From the NCBI RefSeq assembly GCF_010667615.1, contig NZ_VYSG01000001.1, positions 558,001 to 622,000 on the forward strand: 64,000 bases of DNA. The letters are read 5' to 3'. The position numbers were made by a program, and so were the translations under genes. Positions 1 through 8,291 of the stretch are shown here, in pieces; the first letter of the stretch is position 1; each line of letters starts with the position of its first letter. The notes under the pieces are model-generated. The model was not told the origin of the DNA and ran no database searches. It saw only the letters and a list, made by a program, of their open reading frames with translations. This DNA comes from Bifidobacterium choloepi (GTDB taxonomy: Bacteria; Actinomycetota; Actinomycetes; Actinomycetales; Bifidobacteriaceae).

Positions 1-392
1 CGGAAACCTACCGCGATCGCAAGGCCGGCGGCAAGCTCGGCATCTTCGAGTCGACGGCGGCCGACGACTTCGCGCCGTACCTGGTGCCGCAGGAAACCGG
101 CAATCACGAGGACGTGCGCTGGATCGAGGCGTTCGACGCCGACGGCCACGGCATGCGCGTGACTGCCGCCGGCGAGCCGTTCGCGGCGAGCCTGCTGCCC
201 TATTCGTCGCTGGCGATCGAGAACGCGACGCACGCGGACGAGCTGCCGCCGGTGCGTCACACGTTCCTGCGGCTGCTGGCCGGCCAGATGGGCGTCGGCG
301 GCGACGATTCGTGGGGCGCCCCGGTCCACCGCCAGTACCAGCTCGACAGCTTCAACCCGCTCGTCCTCGACGTGACGATCCGGCTGAAGTAG
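1..392 (+). CDS. lacZ: beta-galactosidase (GH2), C-terminal part
   Basis: Only the last 129 codons lie in the window; the reading frame is open from base 3 and ends with TAG. The residues GVGGDDSWGAPVH close to the C-terminus are the hallmark of the last domain (small chain) of LacZ-type GH2 beta-galactosidases, which split lactose and other beta-galactosides in the cytoplasm. The preceding text (ESTAADDFAPYLVPQETGNH) also fits that domain. The gene is converging on a LacI-type regulator on the other strand, whose frame overlaps its last 136 bases. Start, promoter and catalytic residues are outside the window. Confidence 0.9.
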   Translation, partial: ETYRDRKAGGKLGIFESTAADDFAPYLVPQETGNHEDVRWIEAFDADGHGMRVTAAGEPFAASLLPYSSLAIENATHADELPPVRHTFLRLLAGQMGVGGDDSWGAPVHRQYQLDSFNPLVLDVTIRLK

Positions 393-1453
393 CCTGCAGC
401 CCCTCTCCTTTCCCCGCTTTCTCCTCTCTTGATGTCGCGCCAGACGAGGCTCGTCGACAACGTGACGTGATGGCGGACCGTGCGCTTCGTCGCGATGGCG
501 TCGGCGAGCGTGCGGATGCCGGTGTTCGCGAGTTCGTGCTGGTCGATGTCGAACGTCGTCAGCGCCGGCGACGTGTACTGGGCGATCGGCTGGTTGTTGA
601 TCGAGATCAGGCTGACGTCGCGCGGCACGATGACGCCGGCGGCCGTGAACGCCTGCAGCACGCCGACGGCGATGACGTCGGCGGCGCAGATGAAGGCGTC
701 GGGCAGCCCCTTGCCGCCGGCCGGATGCGAGCCCGGCTTCGTGCCGAGCTCGGCGACGATTCGTTCCCCGAGTCGCCGTCCGCTCTCGACGTTGAACGTG
801 CCGCCGATGAAGTCGAGACCCTCGATGTCGAGGCCGAGCCGCGGCGCCCAGTTCTCGAATGCGACGTGCCGCATGTCGTCGGGATAGTCATGGGTGCCCA
901 TGATGTGGCCCAGGCCGCCGATGTAGCCGACGCGGTACATGCCGGCATCCACGCACGCATCGAGGGCGTCGAGGATGGTCTGCGACAGGTCCGGTGCCAC
1001 CGAATCGAACATGTTCGGCGCCGGGTTCGTGTCGAGGAAGACGCCGTACGGCAGCACGTCGTGCAGCGCGGCGAGATCGGCGTAGTCGTCGAGTTCCGCG
1101 CCGACGGCGACGAATCCGTCATAGTCGCCGGCGGCGGCGATCAGGCCGGGCACGTCGCGGTGGAACGTGCAGGTCATGTGCTGCTCGGCCGCGCATTCCA
1201 CGACGATGGTGCGCAGCGCGGCGAAATACTCGTCCTGCACATGGTCCTCCGGATTGACAAGGTCGAGGACGGCGATGGTGCGCGGCAGCGTGCCGTGGCC
1301 GCCCTGGATTTCGTAGCCGAGCTGTTCGCATGTCTCGATGATCTTGCGTCGCGTCGCGTCCTTGATCGACAGCCTGTCGTCGCCGCTGAGCAGCCGCGAC
1401 ACCGTCGCCTGCGAATAGCCGGACTTCTCGGCGATCTCCTTGATCGTGACCAT
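257..1453 (-). CDS. LacI-family transcriptional regulator
   Basis: The 398-residue product begins with a LacI helix-turn-helix (TIKEIAEKSGYSQATVSRLL) and continues as a sugar-binding periplasmic-binding-protein fold (DVSLISINNQPIAQYTSP, then LVWRDI). The ATG at 1453 is chosen because GGGGAGGA lies just upstream and the HTH follows directly. The family normally ends shortly after the LVWRDI motif, near residue 342, but here the frame runs on for about 56 residues into the antisense of lacZ, which suggests a lost stop codon or a sequence error. Its neighbours, lacZ and an oligopeptide-type ABC operon, make beta-galactoside or oligosaccharide control plausible; that is inference. Confidence 0.88.
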   Translation of the reverse strand: MVTIKEIAEKSGYSQATVSRLLSGDDRLSIKDATRRKIIETCEQLGYEIQGGHGTLPRTIAVLDLVNPEDHVQDEYFAALRTIVVECAAEQHMTCTFHRDVPGLIAAAGDYDGFVAVGAELDDYADLAALHDVLPYGVFLDTNPAPNMFDSVAPDLSQTILDALDACVDAGMYRVGYIGGLGHIMGTHDYPDDMRHVAFENWAPRLGLDIEGLDFIGGTFNVESGRRLGERIVAELGTKPGSHPAGGKGLPDAFICAADVIAVGVLQAFTAAGVIVPRDVSLISINNQPIAQYTSPALTTFDIDQHELANTGIRTLADAIATKRTVRHHVTLSTSLVWRDIKRGESGERRGAAGYFSRIVTSRTSGLKLSSWYWRWTGAPHESSPPTPIWPASSRRNV

Positions 1454-1499
1454 CGAATAATCCTCCCCGTGCTTCCCCCGGCCGCGACCTCGCGACCTT

Positions 1500-1519
1500 T
1501 TAGTAAAGGATTTTACTAA
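1500..1519. promoter_or_regulatory. LacI-type operator candidate
   Basis: TTAGTAAA and TTTACTAA form a perfect 8-bp inverted repeat separated by GGAT. It lies 47 bp upstream of the LacI-type start codon and downstream of the ABC operon, in otherwise GC-rich DNA. Position and symmetry suggest autoregulation by the LacI protein. Confidence 0.5.
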
Positions 1520-1552
1520 TACTATCACGCGGATTTACATGACATCACGGCC

Positions 1553-2347
1553 TTACAGGCGAGCGGCGGCAATCAGTTCGCGGGTGTAGTCAGCCCCGGG
1601 ATGCCCGAGGATGTCGGCGGTGGGACCGGACTCGACGACATGGCCGTCATGCATGACGACGATCCAGTCGGCGAGGTGCTGGACGACGCCGAGGTCGTGC
1701 GAGACGACGACGATCGCCATCGCCGGGTTGACGGCGCGGGCGGCCTGCAGCGCCTCGAGGATCTGCACGCGGGCGGCGACGTCGATCGCGCTCATCGGCT
1801 CGTCGGCGAGCAGCACCGACGGCCTGACGACGAGGGCCCGGGCGATCGCGACGCGCTGCGCCTGGCCGCCGGACATGTCGCACGCATAGCGGCCGGCAAA
1901 CTCGGCCGGCGACAGCGCGACGATCTCGAGCGCCTCGGCCACGCGCCGCTCCACGTCGACCGGCGACAGCCCCGGCTCGCGCAGCCGCAGTGGTTCGGCA
2001 ATCGACTGCGCGGCCGTCCAGCGCGGATCGAGCGAGTCGAACGGATTCTGGTAGACGACGCCGGTCGCGGGAATCGTGCCGTCGCCGGCCGCGCCCCCGT
2101 CGGCGGCATGCCACGTGACAGTGCCGGCGTCCGGCACGTCCATGCCGAACAGGATCCGCGACGTCGTCGTCTTGCCGGAACCCGACTCGCCGATGATCGC
2201 GACGCACTGTCCCTCGCGCACCGTCACGTCGACGCCGTGCAGCACCTCGACAGCCTTCCGGCCGCGGCCGAACGACTTGACCAGTCCCCTCGCCTCGACG
2301 ACCGGCCGGTTTCCGTTGACATCGTGCCGCCTTGCGTTGCTTTCCAT
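1553..2347 (-). CDS. peptide/nickel-type ABC transporter ATPase (DppF/OppF-like)
   Basis: A 264-residue ABC ATPase with Walker A GESGSGKTTT, signature [14 protein letters not shown] and Walker B VLLADEPMSAID; it would power import by the two permeases encoded upstream. It is the last gene of the five-gene operon. The ATG at 2347 is preferred because GGAAGGGAAGA precedes it at good distance; a GTG at 2380 overlapping the stop of the previous gene (GTGA) is the alternative and would add 11 residues. At 264 residues it lacks the usual C-terminal oligopeptide-binding ATPase extension of full-length OppF (about 320), so it is a short form. The substrate is not evident; peptides or oligosaccharides are both possible. 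Confidence 0.88.
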   Translation of the reverse strand: MESNARRHDVNGNRPVVEARGLVKSFGRGRKAVEVLHGVDVTVREGQCVAIIGESGSGKTTTSRILFGMDVPDAGTVTWHAADGGAAGDGTIPATGVVYQNPFDSLDPRWTAAQSIAEPLRLREPGLSPVDVERRVAEALEIVALSPAEFAGRYACDMSGGQAQRVAIARALVVRPSVLLADEPMSAIDVAARVQILEALQAARAVNPAMAIVVVSHDLGVVQHLADWIVVMHDGHVVESGPTADILGHPGADYTRELIAAARL

Positions 2348-2376
2348 GAATCGTTCTTCCCTTCCAGACATTCGGC

Positions 2377-3144
2377 TCACCGCAGGCTCAGCGTCTTCGC
2401 CGCCGTCACGAGCGTCCTCGTCCGCGCCACCGACGGCGCGGCGAGCAGGTCCGCCGTCGCGCCCTCGTCGACGATCCTGCCGTCGTCGAGCACGTAGCTT
2501 CGCGTCGTCGCGTGCGCGAGGACGGAGAAATCGTGCGTGATGAACAGCATCGACGCGCCGAGGCCGTCGACGAGCGAGACGAGCAGGTCGACGATCTGCT
2601 TCTGCGTCGTCGAGTCGAGCGCTGTCGTCGGCTCGTCGGCGATGATGAACCGCGGCGACGTCACCAGCGCCGTCGCGATCGCGACGCGCTGCTGCTGGCC
2701 GCCGGACAGCGCCGTCACCGGCCGGTCGGCGAACTGCTCCGGCAAGCCGACTTTCGCCAGCATCTCCAGCACCCGCGCACGCCGCTCCTTCTTCGTCAGG
2801 TCGTAGTGCAGCTTCAGCGGCAGCTCCACCTGGCCGGCGACGGTCTGCACCGGATTGAGCGCCGCCTGCGGATTCTGGAAAATCATGCCGATGCCGGCAC
2901 CGCGCAGCAGCGCCATCACGTCGTCGGGCAGCCCGACGACCTGCGTGCCGTTGACGTCGATGCGGCCGCCGACGTCGAAGCCGTCCGGCAGCAGGCCCAT
3001 GACGGCCCGCGAGATCATCGACTTGCCGGAGCCCGACGAGCCGATCAGCCCCACGCGTTCGCCGTCGCCGACCGTCATCGTCACGTCGTCGACAATCCGC
3101 CGGCCGCCGTAGTCGACGGTCAGGTTCTCGATGGTCACGCTCAT
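2377..3144 (-). CDS. peptide/nickel-type ABC transporter ATPase (DppD/OppD-like)
   Basis: 255-residue ABC ATPase: Walker A GSSGSGKS near residue 35, Q-loop MIFQNPQAALNP, signature [15 protein letters not shown], Walker B IIADEPTTALD, switch histidine in LFITHDFSVLA. The phrase QNPQAALNP is typical of the Opp/Dpp subfamily. Its start overlaps the stop of the OppC-like gene (ATGA at 3141-3144) and its own stop overlaps a possible GTG start of the next ATPase gene, so the operon is translationally coupled. Like its partner it is shorter than classical OppD. Confidence 0.9.
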   Translation of the reverse strand: MSVTIENLTVDYGGRRIVDDVTMTVGDGERVGLIGSSGSGKSMISRAVMGLLPDGFDVGGRIDVNGTQVVGLPDDVMALLRGAGIGMIFQNPQAALNPVQTVAGQVELPLKLHYDLTKKERRARVLEMLAKVGLPEQFADRPVTALSGGQQQRVAIATALVTSPRFIIADEPTTALDSTTQKQIVDLLVSLVDGLGASMLFITHDFSVLAHATTRSYVLDDGRIVDEGATADLLAAPSVARTRTLVTAAKTLSLR

Positions 3145-4208
3145 TCGTCCGCCTCCGTAATCCTGATACTGACTGTCACGTAGTCGTGGTCGCCGTCAGC
3201 ATCGTCATCGGTGACGATCCGCGCGCTGTTCTGCCGCAACGCCGGATTCGTCAGCGGATCGGCGGCGTCGCGCAGGGCGTCGCCAAACAGGTTGAGCGCG
3301 AGGACGGCGAGCGTGACGGTCAGGCCCACCCACAGCACCGTCGCCGGATAGACGGCGATGAATTTCGCCGACGTCGCCAGCGAATGGCCCCAGCTCGCGG
3401 TGCCGGACGGCACGCCGACGCCAAGGTAGGTCAGGCCCGCCTCGGCGAGCACCGACGTGCCGGCGGCCATCGACAGCTGCACCGTCATGACCGGCCGGAT
3501 ATTCGGCAGGACATGGTGGACAAGCACATTCCAGGACGATCCTCCCGCCCGGCGCGCGGCCTCGACATAGGCGCTGTTCGCGACGAGCAGCGCGGCCGGT
3601 CGTGCCACGCGCGCGAGGTTGAGGCCGTAGCTCAGGCCGCAGGCGGCGACGATGACCCAGATCGAGCCGCCGAACGGCACGGCGAGCATCAGCGCGACGA
3701 GGATGGTCGGGATCGAGATCAACGCGTCGACGGCGACGACCGAGCCGTGCGCCAGCGCCGACGATCCTGCCGGTCCGGCGACGCGGACATTCCGGCGCGT
3801 GCCGGACACGCTGCCGGTATCGTCGGCATCGGCGCCACGGCCGCGGTCGGCGTCGCCGCGGGAGAATCGTGCCGAAATCATCGCGGCCGTCAGCGCCGTG
3901 CCGAGCAGGCCGGCGACGAGCACCGCGAGGACGGCGATCAGCAGGTTCGTCGCCGAGCCGGCCATCAGCCAGCTGAAAACGTCGGCGCCGGTGCCGTCGG
4001 TGCCGAGCCAGTGGGCGGCCGACGGCGCGGCCCACGTATTGAAGCCGTCGGTGTCCCACAGCGACCGCGGCGTCCAGAACAGCGAGACGGCGGCGACGGC
4101 GATCCACAGGCCGAGCACGACGACGGCGAACTTGCCGGTCGGCCGGCGCCAGATCGACGCGCAGACGATGCGCAACCGGGAACTCTTGCCAGTGACATTG
4201 CGATTCAT
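3141..4208 (-). CDS. peptide/nickel-type ABC transporter permease (DppC/OppC-like)
   Basis: 355-residue inner-membrane permease. The N-terminal segment FAVVVLGLWIAVAAVSLF is a first membrane helix, followed by the OppC-like NTWAAPSAAHWLGTDGTGADVFSWL stretch (given here only as a landmark in two halves: NTWAAPSAAH and WLGTDGTGADV). The EAA loop is at YVEAARRAGGSSWNVLVHHV. Between the second and third helices there is an unusual hydrophilic insert rich in R, D and G (around RFSRGDADRGRGADADD) that family members lack. Start ATG overlaps the stop of the OppB-like gene (ATGA at 4205-4208). Confidence 0.88.
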   Translation of the reverse strand: MNRNVTGKSSRLRIVCASIWRRPTGKFAVVVLGLWIAVAAVSLFWTPRSLWDTDGFNTWAAPSAAHWLGTDGTGADVFSWLMAGSATNLLIAVLAVLVAGLLGTALTAAMISARFSRGDADRGRGADADDTGSVSGTRRNVRVAGPAGSSALAHGSVVAVDALISIPTILVALMLAVPFGGSIWVIVAACGLSYGLNLARVARPAALLVANSAYVEAARRAGGSSWNVLVHHVLPNIRPVMTVQLSMAAGTSVLAEAGLTYLGVGVPSGTASWGHSLATSAKFIAVYPATVLWVGLTVTLAVLALNLFGDALRDAADPLTNPALRQNSARIVTDDDADGDHDYVTVSIRITEADE

Positions 4209-5164
4209 GCGGCACGCTCCAGTCGTGGGTCGAGGGTGCGGTGGGCGACGTCGACGGCGAATCCGACGACGAGGAAGAAGGCGGCGAGCATCAGCAGCTC
4301 GCCCTGGACGGCGATGAGGTCGCGCTGGCCGATGTCGGTGACGAGGCCGGTGCCGATGCCGGGCAATGCGAACAGGTTCTCGACGACCATGACGCCGGTG
4401 ATCATCTCGGCGAATGTCAGGCCGACGACGGAGACGAGCTGCGGCGTCGCGAGCCGCAGGCCGACGGTGACCATTGCGCGACGGCGCGTCATGCCGCATG
4501 CCATCGCGAGCGCGATGACGTCGCCGTTCGTCTCGACGTCGAGCAGTGCCGAGCGCGTGTAGCGCATGATCGACGCGCCGACGATGATGCCGACCGTCAG
4601 CGCCGGCAGCACGAGGCAGGTCAGCGCGCGGCCGGGCGACGCCCAGCCGTCCTGCGGGAAGCCCTGCGTCGGCAGCACCGACAGCACGCCGGTGCCGCTG
4701 CCGAGCAGCAGGATGAGCAGCAGCCCGGCCCACAGCGCCGGCACGGCGCCGCCGACGACGGCGATGGCCTGCAGCAGCGAGCGGACCCAGCAGCGTCGCG
4801 CGAGGACGGCGGCGCAGCCGAGCGAGATGCCGAGCACAAGCGCGATGGCGAGACCGAGCAGGATCAGCGGGAACGTGACGGCGGCGCGGCCGGCGACGAT
4901 CGCGGCGATCGGCTGGCCGGTGAGCATCGACGTGCCGAAGTCGCCGGTGACGACGCCCTTGAGCCAGCTCAAGTACTGGACCACGAGCGGTTCGTCGAGG
5001 CCGAGTTCGGCGCGCAGCGCGGCGATGCGGGCCGGCGACGCGTTCATGCCGGCCATGACGGCGGCGACGTCGCCGGGCAGCACGCGGATGGCCGCGAAGA
5101 TCAGCACCGAGACGACCGCGAGCGCCACGACGAGCAATCCAAGTCGTTGGAGCGTGAATTTCAT
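4205..5164 (-). CDS. peptide/nickel-type ABC transporter permease (DppB/OppB-like)
   Basis: 319-residue permease with about six membrane helices. The N-terminus MKFTLQRLGLLVVALAVVSV and the following LPGDVAAVMAG and LGLDEPLVVQYLSWLKGVVTGDFG are textbook OppB/DppB signatures. It forms the heterodimeric channel with the OppC-like protein encoded immediately downstream, whose start overlaps its stop. AAGGAT precedes the ATG at 5164; ten bases separate it from the binding-protein gene upstream. Confidence 0.92.
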   Translation of the reverse strand: MKFTLQRLGLLVVALAVVSVLIFAAIRVLPGDVAAVMAGMNASPARIAALRAELGLDEPLVVQYLSWLKGVVTGDFGTSMLTGQPIAAIVAGRAAVTFPLILLGLAIALVLGISLGCAAVLARRCWVRSLLQAIAVVGGAVPALWAGLLLILLLGSGTGVLSVLPTQGFPQDGWASPGRALTCLVLPALTVGIIVGASIMRYTRSALLDVETNGDVIALAMACGMTRRRAMVTVGLRLATPQLVSVVGLTFAEMITGVMVVENLFALPGIGTGLVTDIGQRDLIAVQGELLMLAAFFLVVGFAVDVAHRTLDPRLERAA

Positions 5165-5173
5165 GGGCTATCC

Positions 5174-6796
5174 TTACGCGACGTACACCACGTCGTAGAG
5201 CGGCATGACGGTCTGGTTCATGTTGACCGGGAAACCGGAGACACCGGCGGCCATCGCCGTCGTGACGCGGTAGTTGAACAGCCAGTCGCAGACGGCGTCT
5301 TCGGAGACGAGACGCGCGGCCCTGGCGAGCAGCGTCTCGCTGTCGGATTCGCTGGCTGACGACAGCGCCTGCGCCGTCAGCTGCTGCACGTCGGCGGCGT
5401 GGTCGCCGGTGTAGTTGAAGTAGTAGTCGGGGTTGGCGTAGTTGGAGAAGTCGTGGCTCTCGTTGTGGTCGACGATCGACAGGTCGTAGTCCTTGTCGGT
5501 GTAGACCTGCTGCAGCCACGTCGAGAACTCGACGACGTTGACGGTCAGGTCGATGTTCGCCTTCTTGAGCTGCGAGCGCAGCTGGTCGCCGATTTCGGTG
5601 CCGTAGGTGTTGGCGTACGTCAGCGTGAGTTTCAGCGGGTTGTTCTCGTCGTAGCCGGCTTCCTCGAGCAGTTCCTTCGCCTTGTCGAGGTCGTACGGGT
5701 AGAGGCCGGTCAGGTCTTCGTAGCCGGGGTCGAGCGACGGGATCGGGCCGCCGAGCAGCTTGTCGGTGCCGCCGCGGGAGGCGATCAGCTGTTCGTGGTC
5801 GATGGCGTAGCGGATGGCCTGGCGCACGCGGATGTCGCCGGTCGCCTTGTCGGCGGCGTTGTTCATGCCGAGCACGTACTTGTCGGTGCCGTCGCCGGCC
5901 TGGACAATGTACGCCGGATTGTTCTCGAACGTCGTCGCGAGCGACGAGCTGATCGGCGCGAGCACCTGGACGTCGCCGGAGCTCAGCGCGTTGACGGCGG
6001 CGTTGTCGTCGGTGAAGTACCTGACGACGACGGTGGCCGTCTGCGCCTTCGACTCGCCCCAGTAGTCTGGGTTGGCCTTGAGCACGACCGAATCGTTCTC
6101 GTTGAAGCTGGCGACGGCGTACGGGCCGGAGCCGAGCGCCGACGTCTTCATGTCGGTCGCCGTCGCCGCGTTCGATTCGACCTTGCTGTCGAAGACGAGG
6201 CCGGCGCGGCCGGTCAGCGCCCACAGCAGGTCGGGGTACGGCTCGCTTAGCGCGATGACGACGGTGTAGTCGTCGGGTGCGCTGACCGACTTGAAGTTGC
6301 GTAGCTGGTCGTAGTCGTGGTACTGGTTGTCGACGAGCGTCTGGATGGACCAGACGGCGTCCGCCGCCGTCAGCTTGTCGCCGTTCGAGAACGTCGCGTC
6401 GCGGTTGAGCGAGAACGTGTACGTCAGGCCGTCGTCGCTGACGGTCCAGCTCTTCGCGAGCGCCGGCTTGACGCCGTTCGACTCGTCGCGGGCGACGAGG
6501 CCTTCGTAGACGTTGCCGATCAGCAGCTGGTCGAGCGCCGATCCGGCGGTGCCGCGAATGTCGAGGTTCGTCGGCGCCAGTTTCAGCCCGATCGTCACGC
6601 TGTCCTGTCGCGTGGGCTGTTCGGCCTGGCTTTTCGGCACGATCCACGCGACGAGGAACGCCGCGATGAACGCGACGATCACGAGCACGGCCACCCACCG
6701 CTTCGGCACGCCGGACTTCGGCCCCTTCAGCCGTCCGGCCAGCGTCGGGTCGAGCGTCATCCCGTTGACGGTCGTCCCGTTGTTCTTCTTCGTCAT
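5174..6796 (-). CDS. ABC transporter solute-binding protein, family 5 (OppA-like)
   Basis: 540-residue extracellular binding protein, first gene of the five-gene ABC operon; GGGGAGAAG precedes the ATG. Family-5 features include LIGNVYEGLVARDE, TYTFSLNRDATFSNGDKLTAADAVWS (landmarks: YTFSLNRDATFSNG and LTAADAVWS) and the C-terminal GNMNQTV-like region. It has no lipobox cysteine: residues 33-52 (WVAVLVIVAFIAAFLVAWIV) form a hydrophobic segment after a positively charged N-terminus, so it is probably held at the membrane by an uncleaved anchor. The substrate cannot be read from sequence; the nearby lacZ/LacI pair hints at oligosaccharide rather than peptide, but this is weak inference. Confidence 0.88.
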   Translation of the reverse strand: MTKKNNGTTVNGMTLDPTLAGRLKGPKSGVPKRWVAVLVIVAFIAAFLVAWIVPKSQAEQPTRQDSVTIGLKLAPTNLDIRGTAGSALDQLLIGNVYEGLVARDESNGVKPALAKSWTVSDDGLTYTFSLNRDATFSNGDKLTAADAVWSIQTLVDNQYHDYDQLRNFKSVSAPDDYTVVIALSEPYPDLLWALTGRAGLVFDSKVESNAATATDMKTSALGSGPYAVASFNENDSVVLKANPDYWGESKAQTATVVVRYFTDDNAAVNALSSGDVQVLAPISSSLATTFENNPAYIVQAGDGTDKYVLGMNNAADKATGDIRVRQAIRYAIDHEQLIASRGGTDKLLGGPIPSLDPGYEDLTGLYPYDLDKAKELLEEAGYDENNPLKLTLTYANTYGTEIGDQLRSQLKKANIDLTVNVVEFSTWLQQVYTDKDYDLSIVDHNESHDFSNYANPDYYFNYTGDHAADVQQLTAQALSSASESDSETLLARAARLVSEDAVCDWLFNYRVTTAMAAGVSGFPVNMNQTVMPLYDVVYVA

Positions 6797-7082
6797 CTGT
6801 CTTCTCCCCCGGCGCGCCGGGGTTCCCTATGCGGTCCGTCGCGCCTCGACGGTCATGGCGGCGCGGCCGGCCTGCATCTGGCAGTGCCGGTCACGTTGGC
6901 GGCATGGCTTGCGGGCCGGAAGAAGGTACGATTCTCCCCGCCTGCCCGCGTCCGCAGCCACCATGGCTCCGTCTGGTTGTGTCATGTGTTGTCTTGTCAG
7001 CTCACCGCCCGAACCCGGGTCGGCTGCCCGGTTCCCGAGTATAGCGGATCCCCCCGCCGGCGCAAGCCGGCCGGTTCCCCAA
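6797..7082. other. intergenic region upstream of the ABC operon
   Basis: No gene is supported here. The stretch carries the presumed promoter of the minus-strand ABC operon and a short CCGGCGcaaGCCGG hairpin near 7060, and it ends at the palindrome starting at 7083. Confidence 0.5.
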
Positions 7083-7123
7083 GATGTCACAAACCCGAGC
7101 TGCGAGCCCGGGTTTGCGACATC
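7083..7123. terminator. 40-bp palindrome, family A copy 1 (putative terminator)
   Basis: GATGTCACAAACCCGAGCT (7083-7101), loop GCG, then AGCCCGGGTTTGCGACATC (7105-7123): a 19-bp stem with two mismatches. It starts 17 bp past the stop of the MGMT-family gene. Five close relatives occur elsewhere in the window, all just 3' of a stop codon. Confidence 0.75.
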
Positions 7124-7139
7124 GAAAAGACCTGCTCCG

Positions 7140-7520
7140 CTACCGCCGCCACTGGCAGGCGGCAAGGTCGACGCGCAAGCCCGGGGCACCGGCGTTGCCG
7201 CGGGACGATTCGCCGATGAATGGGACGCCCTCCGCCTCGAGCCGTGCGCGCTGCACGTCGGGACCGCCGAACGCGAAGCCCGGCGCAAGCGATCCGTCGC
7301 GAAACACGACGCGGTGGCATGGAATCTCGCCTTCCGCCGGATTGGCATGCAGCGCATATCCGACCATCCTCGCATTGCGCGGCCGCCCCGCCAGCGCCGC
7401 CACCTGTCCATATGTCGCCACGCACCCCCGGGGAATACGACGGACGATGTCATAGACCACGGCATTGAACGGCCGCGAACCGGAATCGCGCTCCGTCTCG
7501 GTGTCGATTTTCTTCGCCAT
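7140..7520 (-). CDS. MGMT-family DNA alkyl-repair protein
   Basis: 126-residue protein of the methylguanine-DNA methyltransferase C-terminal domain family. It contains the helix-turn-helix region (VYDIVRRIPRGCVATYGQVA) and the active-site motif PCHRVV with cysteine retained. That sets it apart from alkyltransferase-like proteins, which carry Trp there, so methyl transfer from O6-alkylguanine is possible. The protein is the short form without the N-terminal Ada-like domain. ATG at 7520 is preceded by GGAGGG. It seems to be a single-gene unit ended by the family A palindrome. Confidence 0.85.
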   Translation of the reverse strand: MAKKIDTETERDSGSRPFNAVVYDIVRRIPRGCVATYGQVAALAGRPRNARMVGYALHANPAEGEIPCHRVVFRDGSLAPGFAFGGPDVQRARLEAEGVPFIGESSRGNAGAPGLRVDLAACQWRR

Positions 7521-7832
7521 GGTTCCCTCCTCGCGATCAATTGTGCTGCACTTCCCCTGGATGTCGCAATCCCGTAATCCGATCGCGGGATGGCGATATC
7601 CGCGAGAAGCGAGCAGTCACAGGAAAGAAAAACATAGGGAACTTGTCACAGGATTCGCAACCTTGTAACGTGCATGCCCCTGATGCACGCACAGGATTTT
7701 TCACCATTCAAAATCCTGTGCGTCACCTTCCGCGCTTGACTCTTAAAAACGCTGGAACATGGCCATGCTCACTGTTCGGTTTTGTGAGAAAACGCATGGA
7801 ATTTCAAAACGGCGAAAATCTTGTGCGTCCAA
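7521..7832. other. AT-richer intergenic region with inverted repeats
   Basis: No gene is supported. It holds a decayed relative of the family A palindrome at about 7559-7602 (GATGTCGCAATCCCG facing CGGGATGGCGATATC) and the 14-bp inverted repeat listed at 7687-7723. Base composition is visibly more AT-rich than the flanking genes. Confidence 0.5.
7687..7723. repeat. 14-bp perfect inverted repeat
   Basis: ACGCACAGGATTTT (7687-7700), a 9-base loop, then AAAATCCTGTGCGT (7710-7723). A third, one-mismatch half (AAAATCTTGTGCGT) is at 7815-7828 just before the stop of the HIRAN gene. No T-run follows, so it may be a binding site, a weak terminator or the remnant of a repeat. Confidence 0.7.
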
Positions 7833-8291
7833 TCAGTCTTCCATCGTCACGTTGACGTAGATGCGCAGGTAGTTGCCGAGCCGCTCGCCATAGAGCAGCT
7901 CGCCGAACACGCGCTTGCCGGCGTCCATCAGCCGCGCGATGATCTCGTTCTCGTGCGCGCGCAGAAAACCCAGCGACCGTTCGCCAAGCAGCACTTCGAC
8001 GGTCCACCGGTCGGCCATGTCGTCTGGGTGACGACGGAACGTCAGCTTCGTGCCACGCGCCGTCCCGTCGACCAGCGGCTGCAGTTTCGCGGGATCGTAC
8101 GGGTCGGGACGATGCGGATCGTGAAAACCGCGGTTCGCCACGAGATACGTGCGCTCGATCAGCAGGATCTCCTGGCCGTACGGCTGCGGCAAGCCGCCGT
8201 TCGCCGCCAGGTTCGCGAGCGCAATGGCCTGTTCGCCACCGCCAAGGTTCTCGAACGACAACAGGTCGTGCGAATCGTGGCCGTCAGTCAT
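7833..8291 (-). CDS. HIRAN-domain-like protein
   Basis: 152-residue protein. The central region (VANRGFHDP, then GTKLTFRRHPDDMADRWTVEV, read as two pieces GTKLTFRRHPDD and RWTVEVLLG, and ERSLGFLRAHENEIIARLMDAG) follows the HIRAN pattern of a beta-rich fold that in other proteins binds single-stranded 3' DNA ends or stalled forks. Its ATG overlaps the stop of the J-domain gene (ATGA at 8288-8291), so it is the third member of a coupled operon. Function is unknown; the HIRAN call is by pattern and moderately sure. Confidence 0.6.
   Translation of the reverse strand: MTDGHDSHDLLSFENLGGGEQAIALANLAANGGLPQPYGQEILLIERTYLVANRGFHDPHRPDPYDPAKLQPLVDGTARGTKLTFRRHPDDMADRWTVEVLLGERSLGFLRAHENEIIARLMDAGKRVFGELLYGERLGNYLRIYVNVTMED

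Noticed and set aside
3141-6698. One minus-strand frame of 1185 codons spanning oppC, oppB and oppA
   Set aside because: Only its last 355 codons are protein-like (the OppC-type permease). The rest is the wrong frame of two clear genes and reads as arginine-rich noise.
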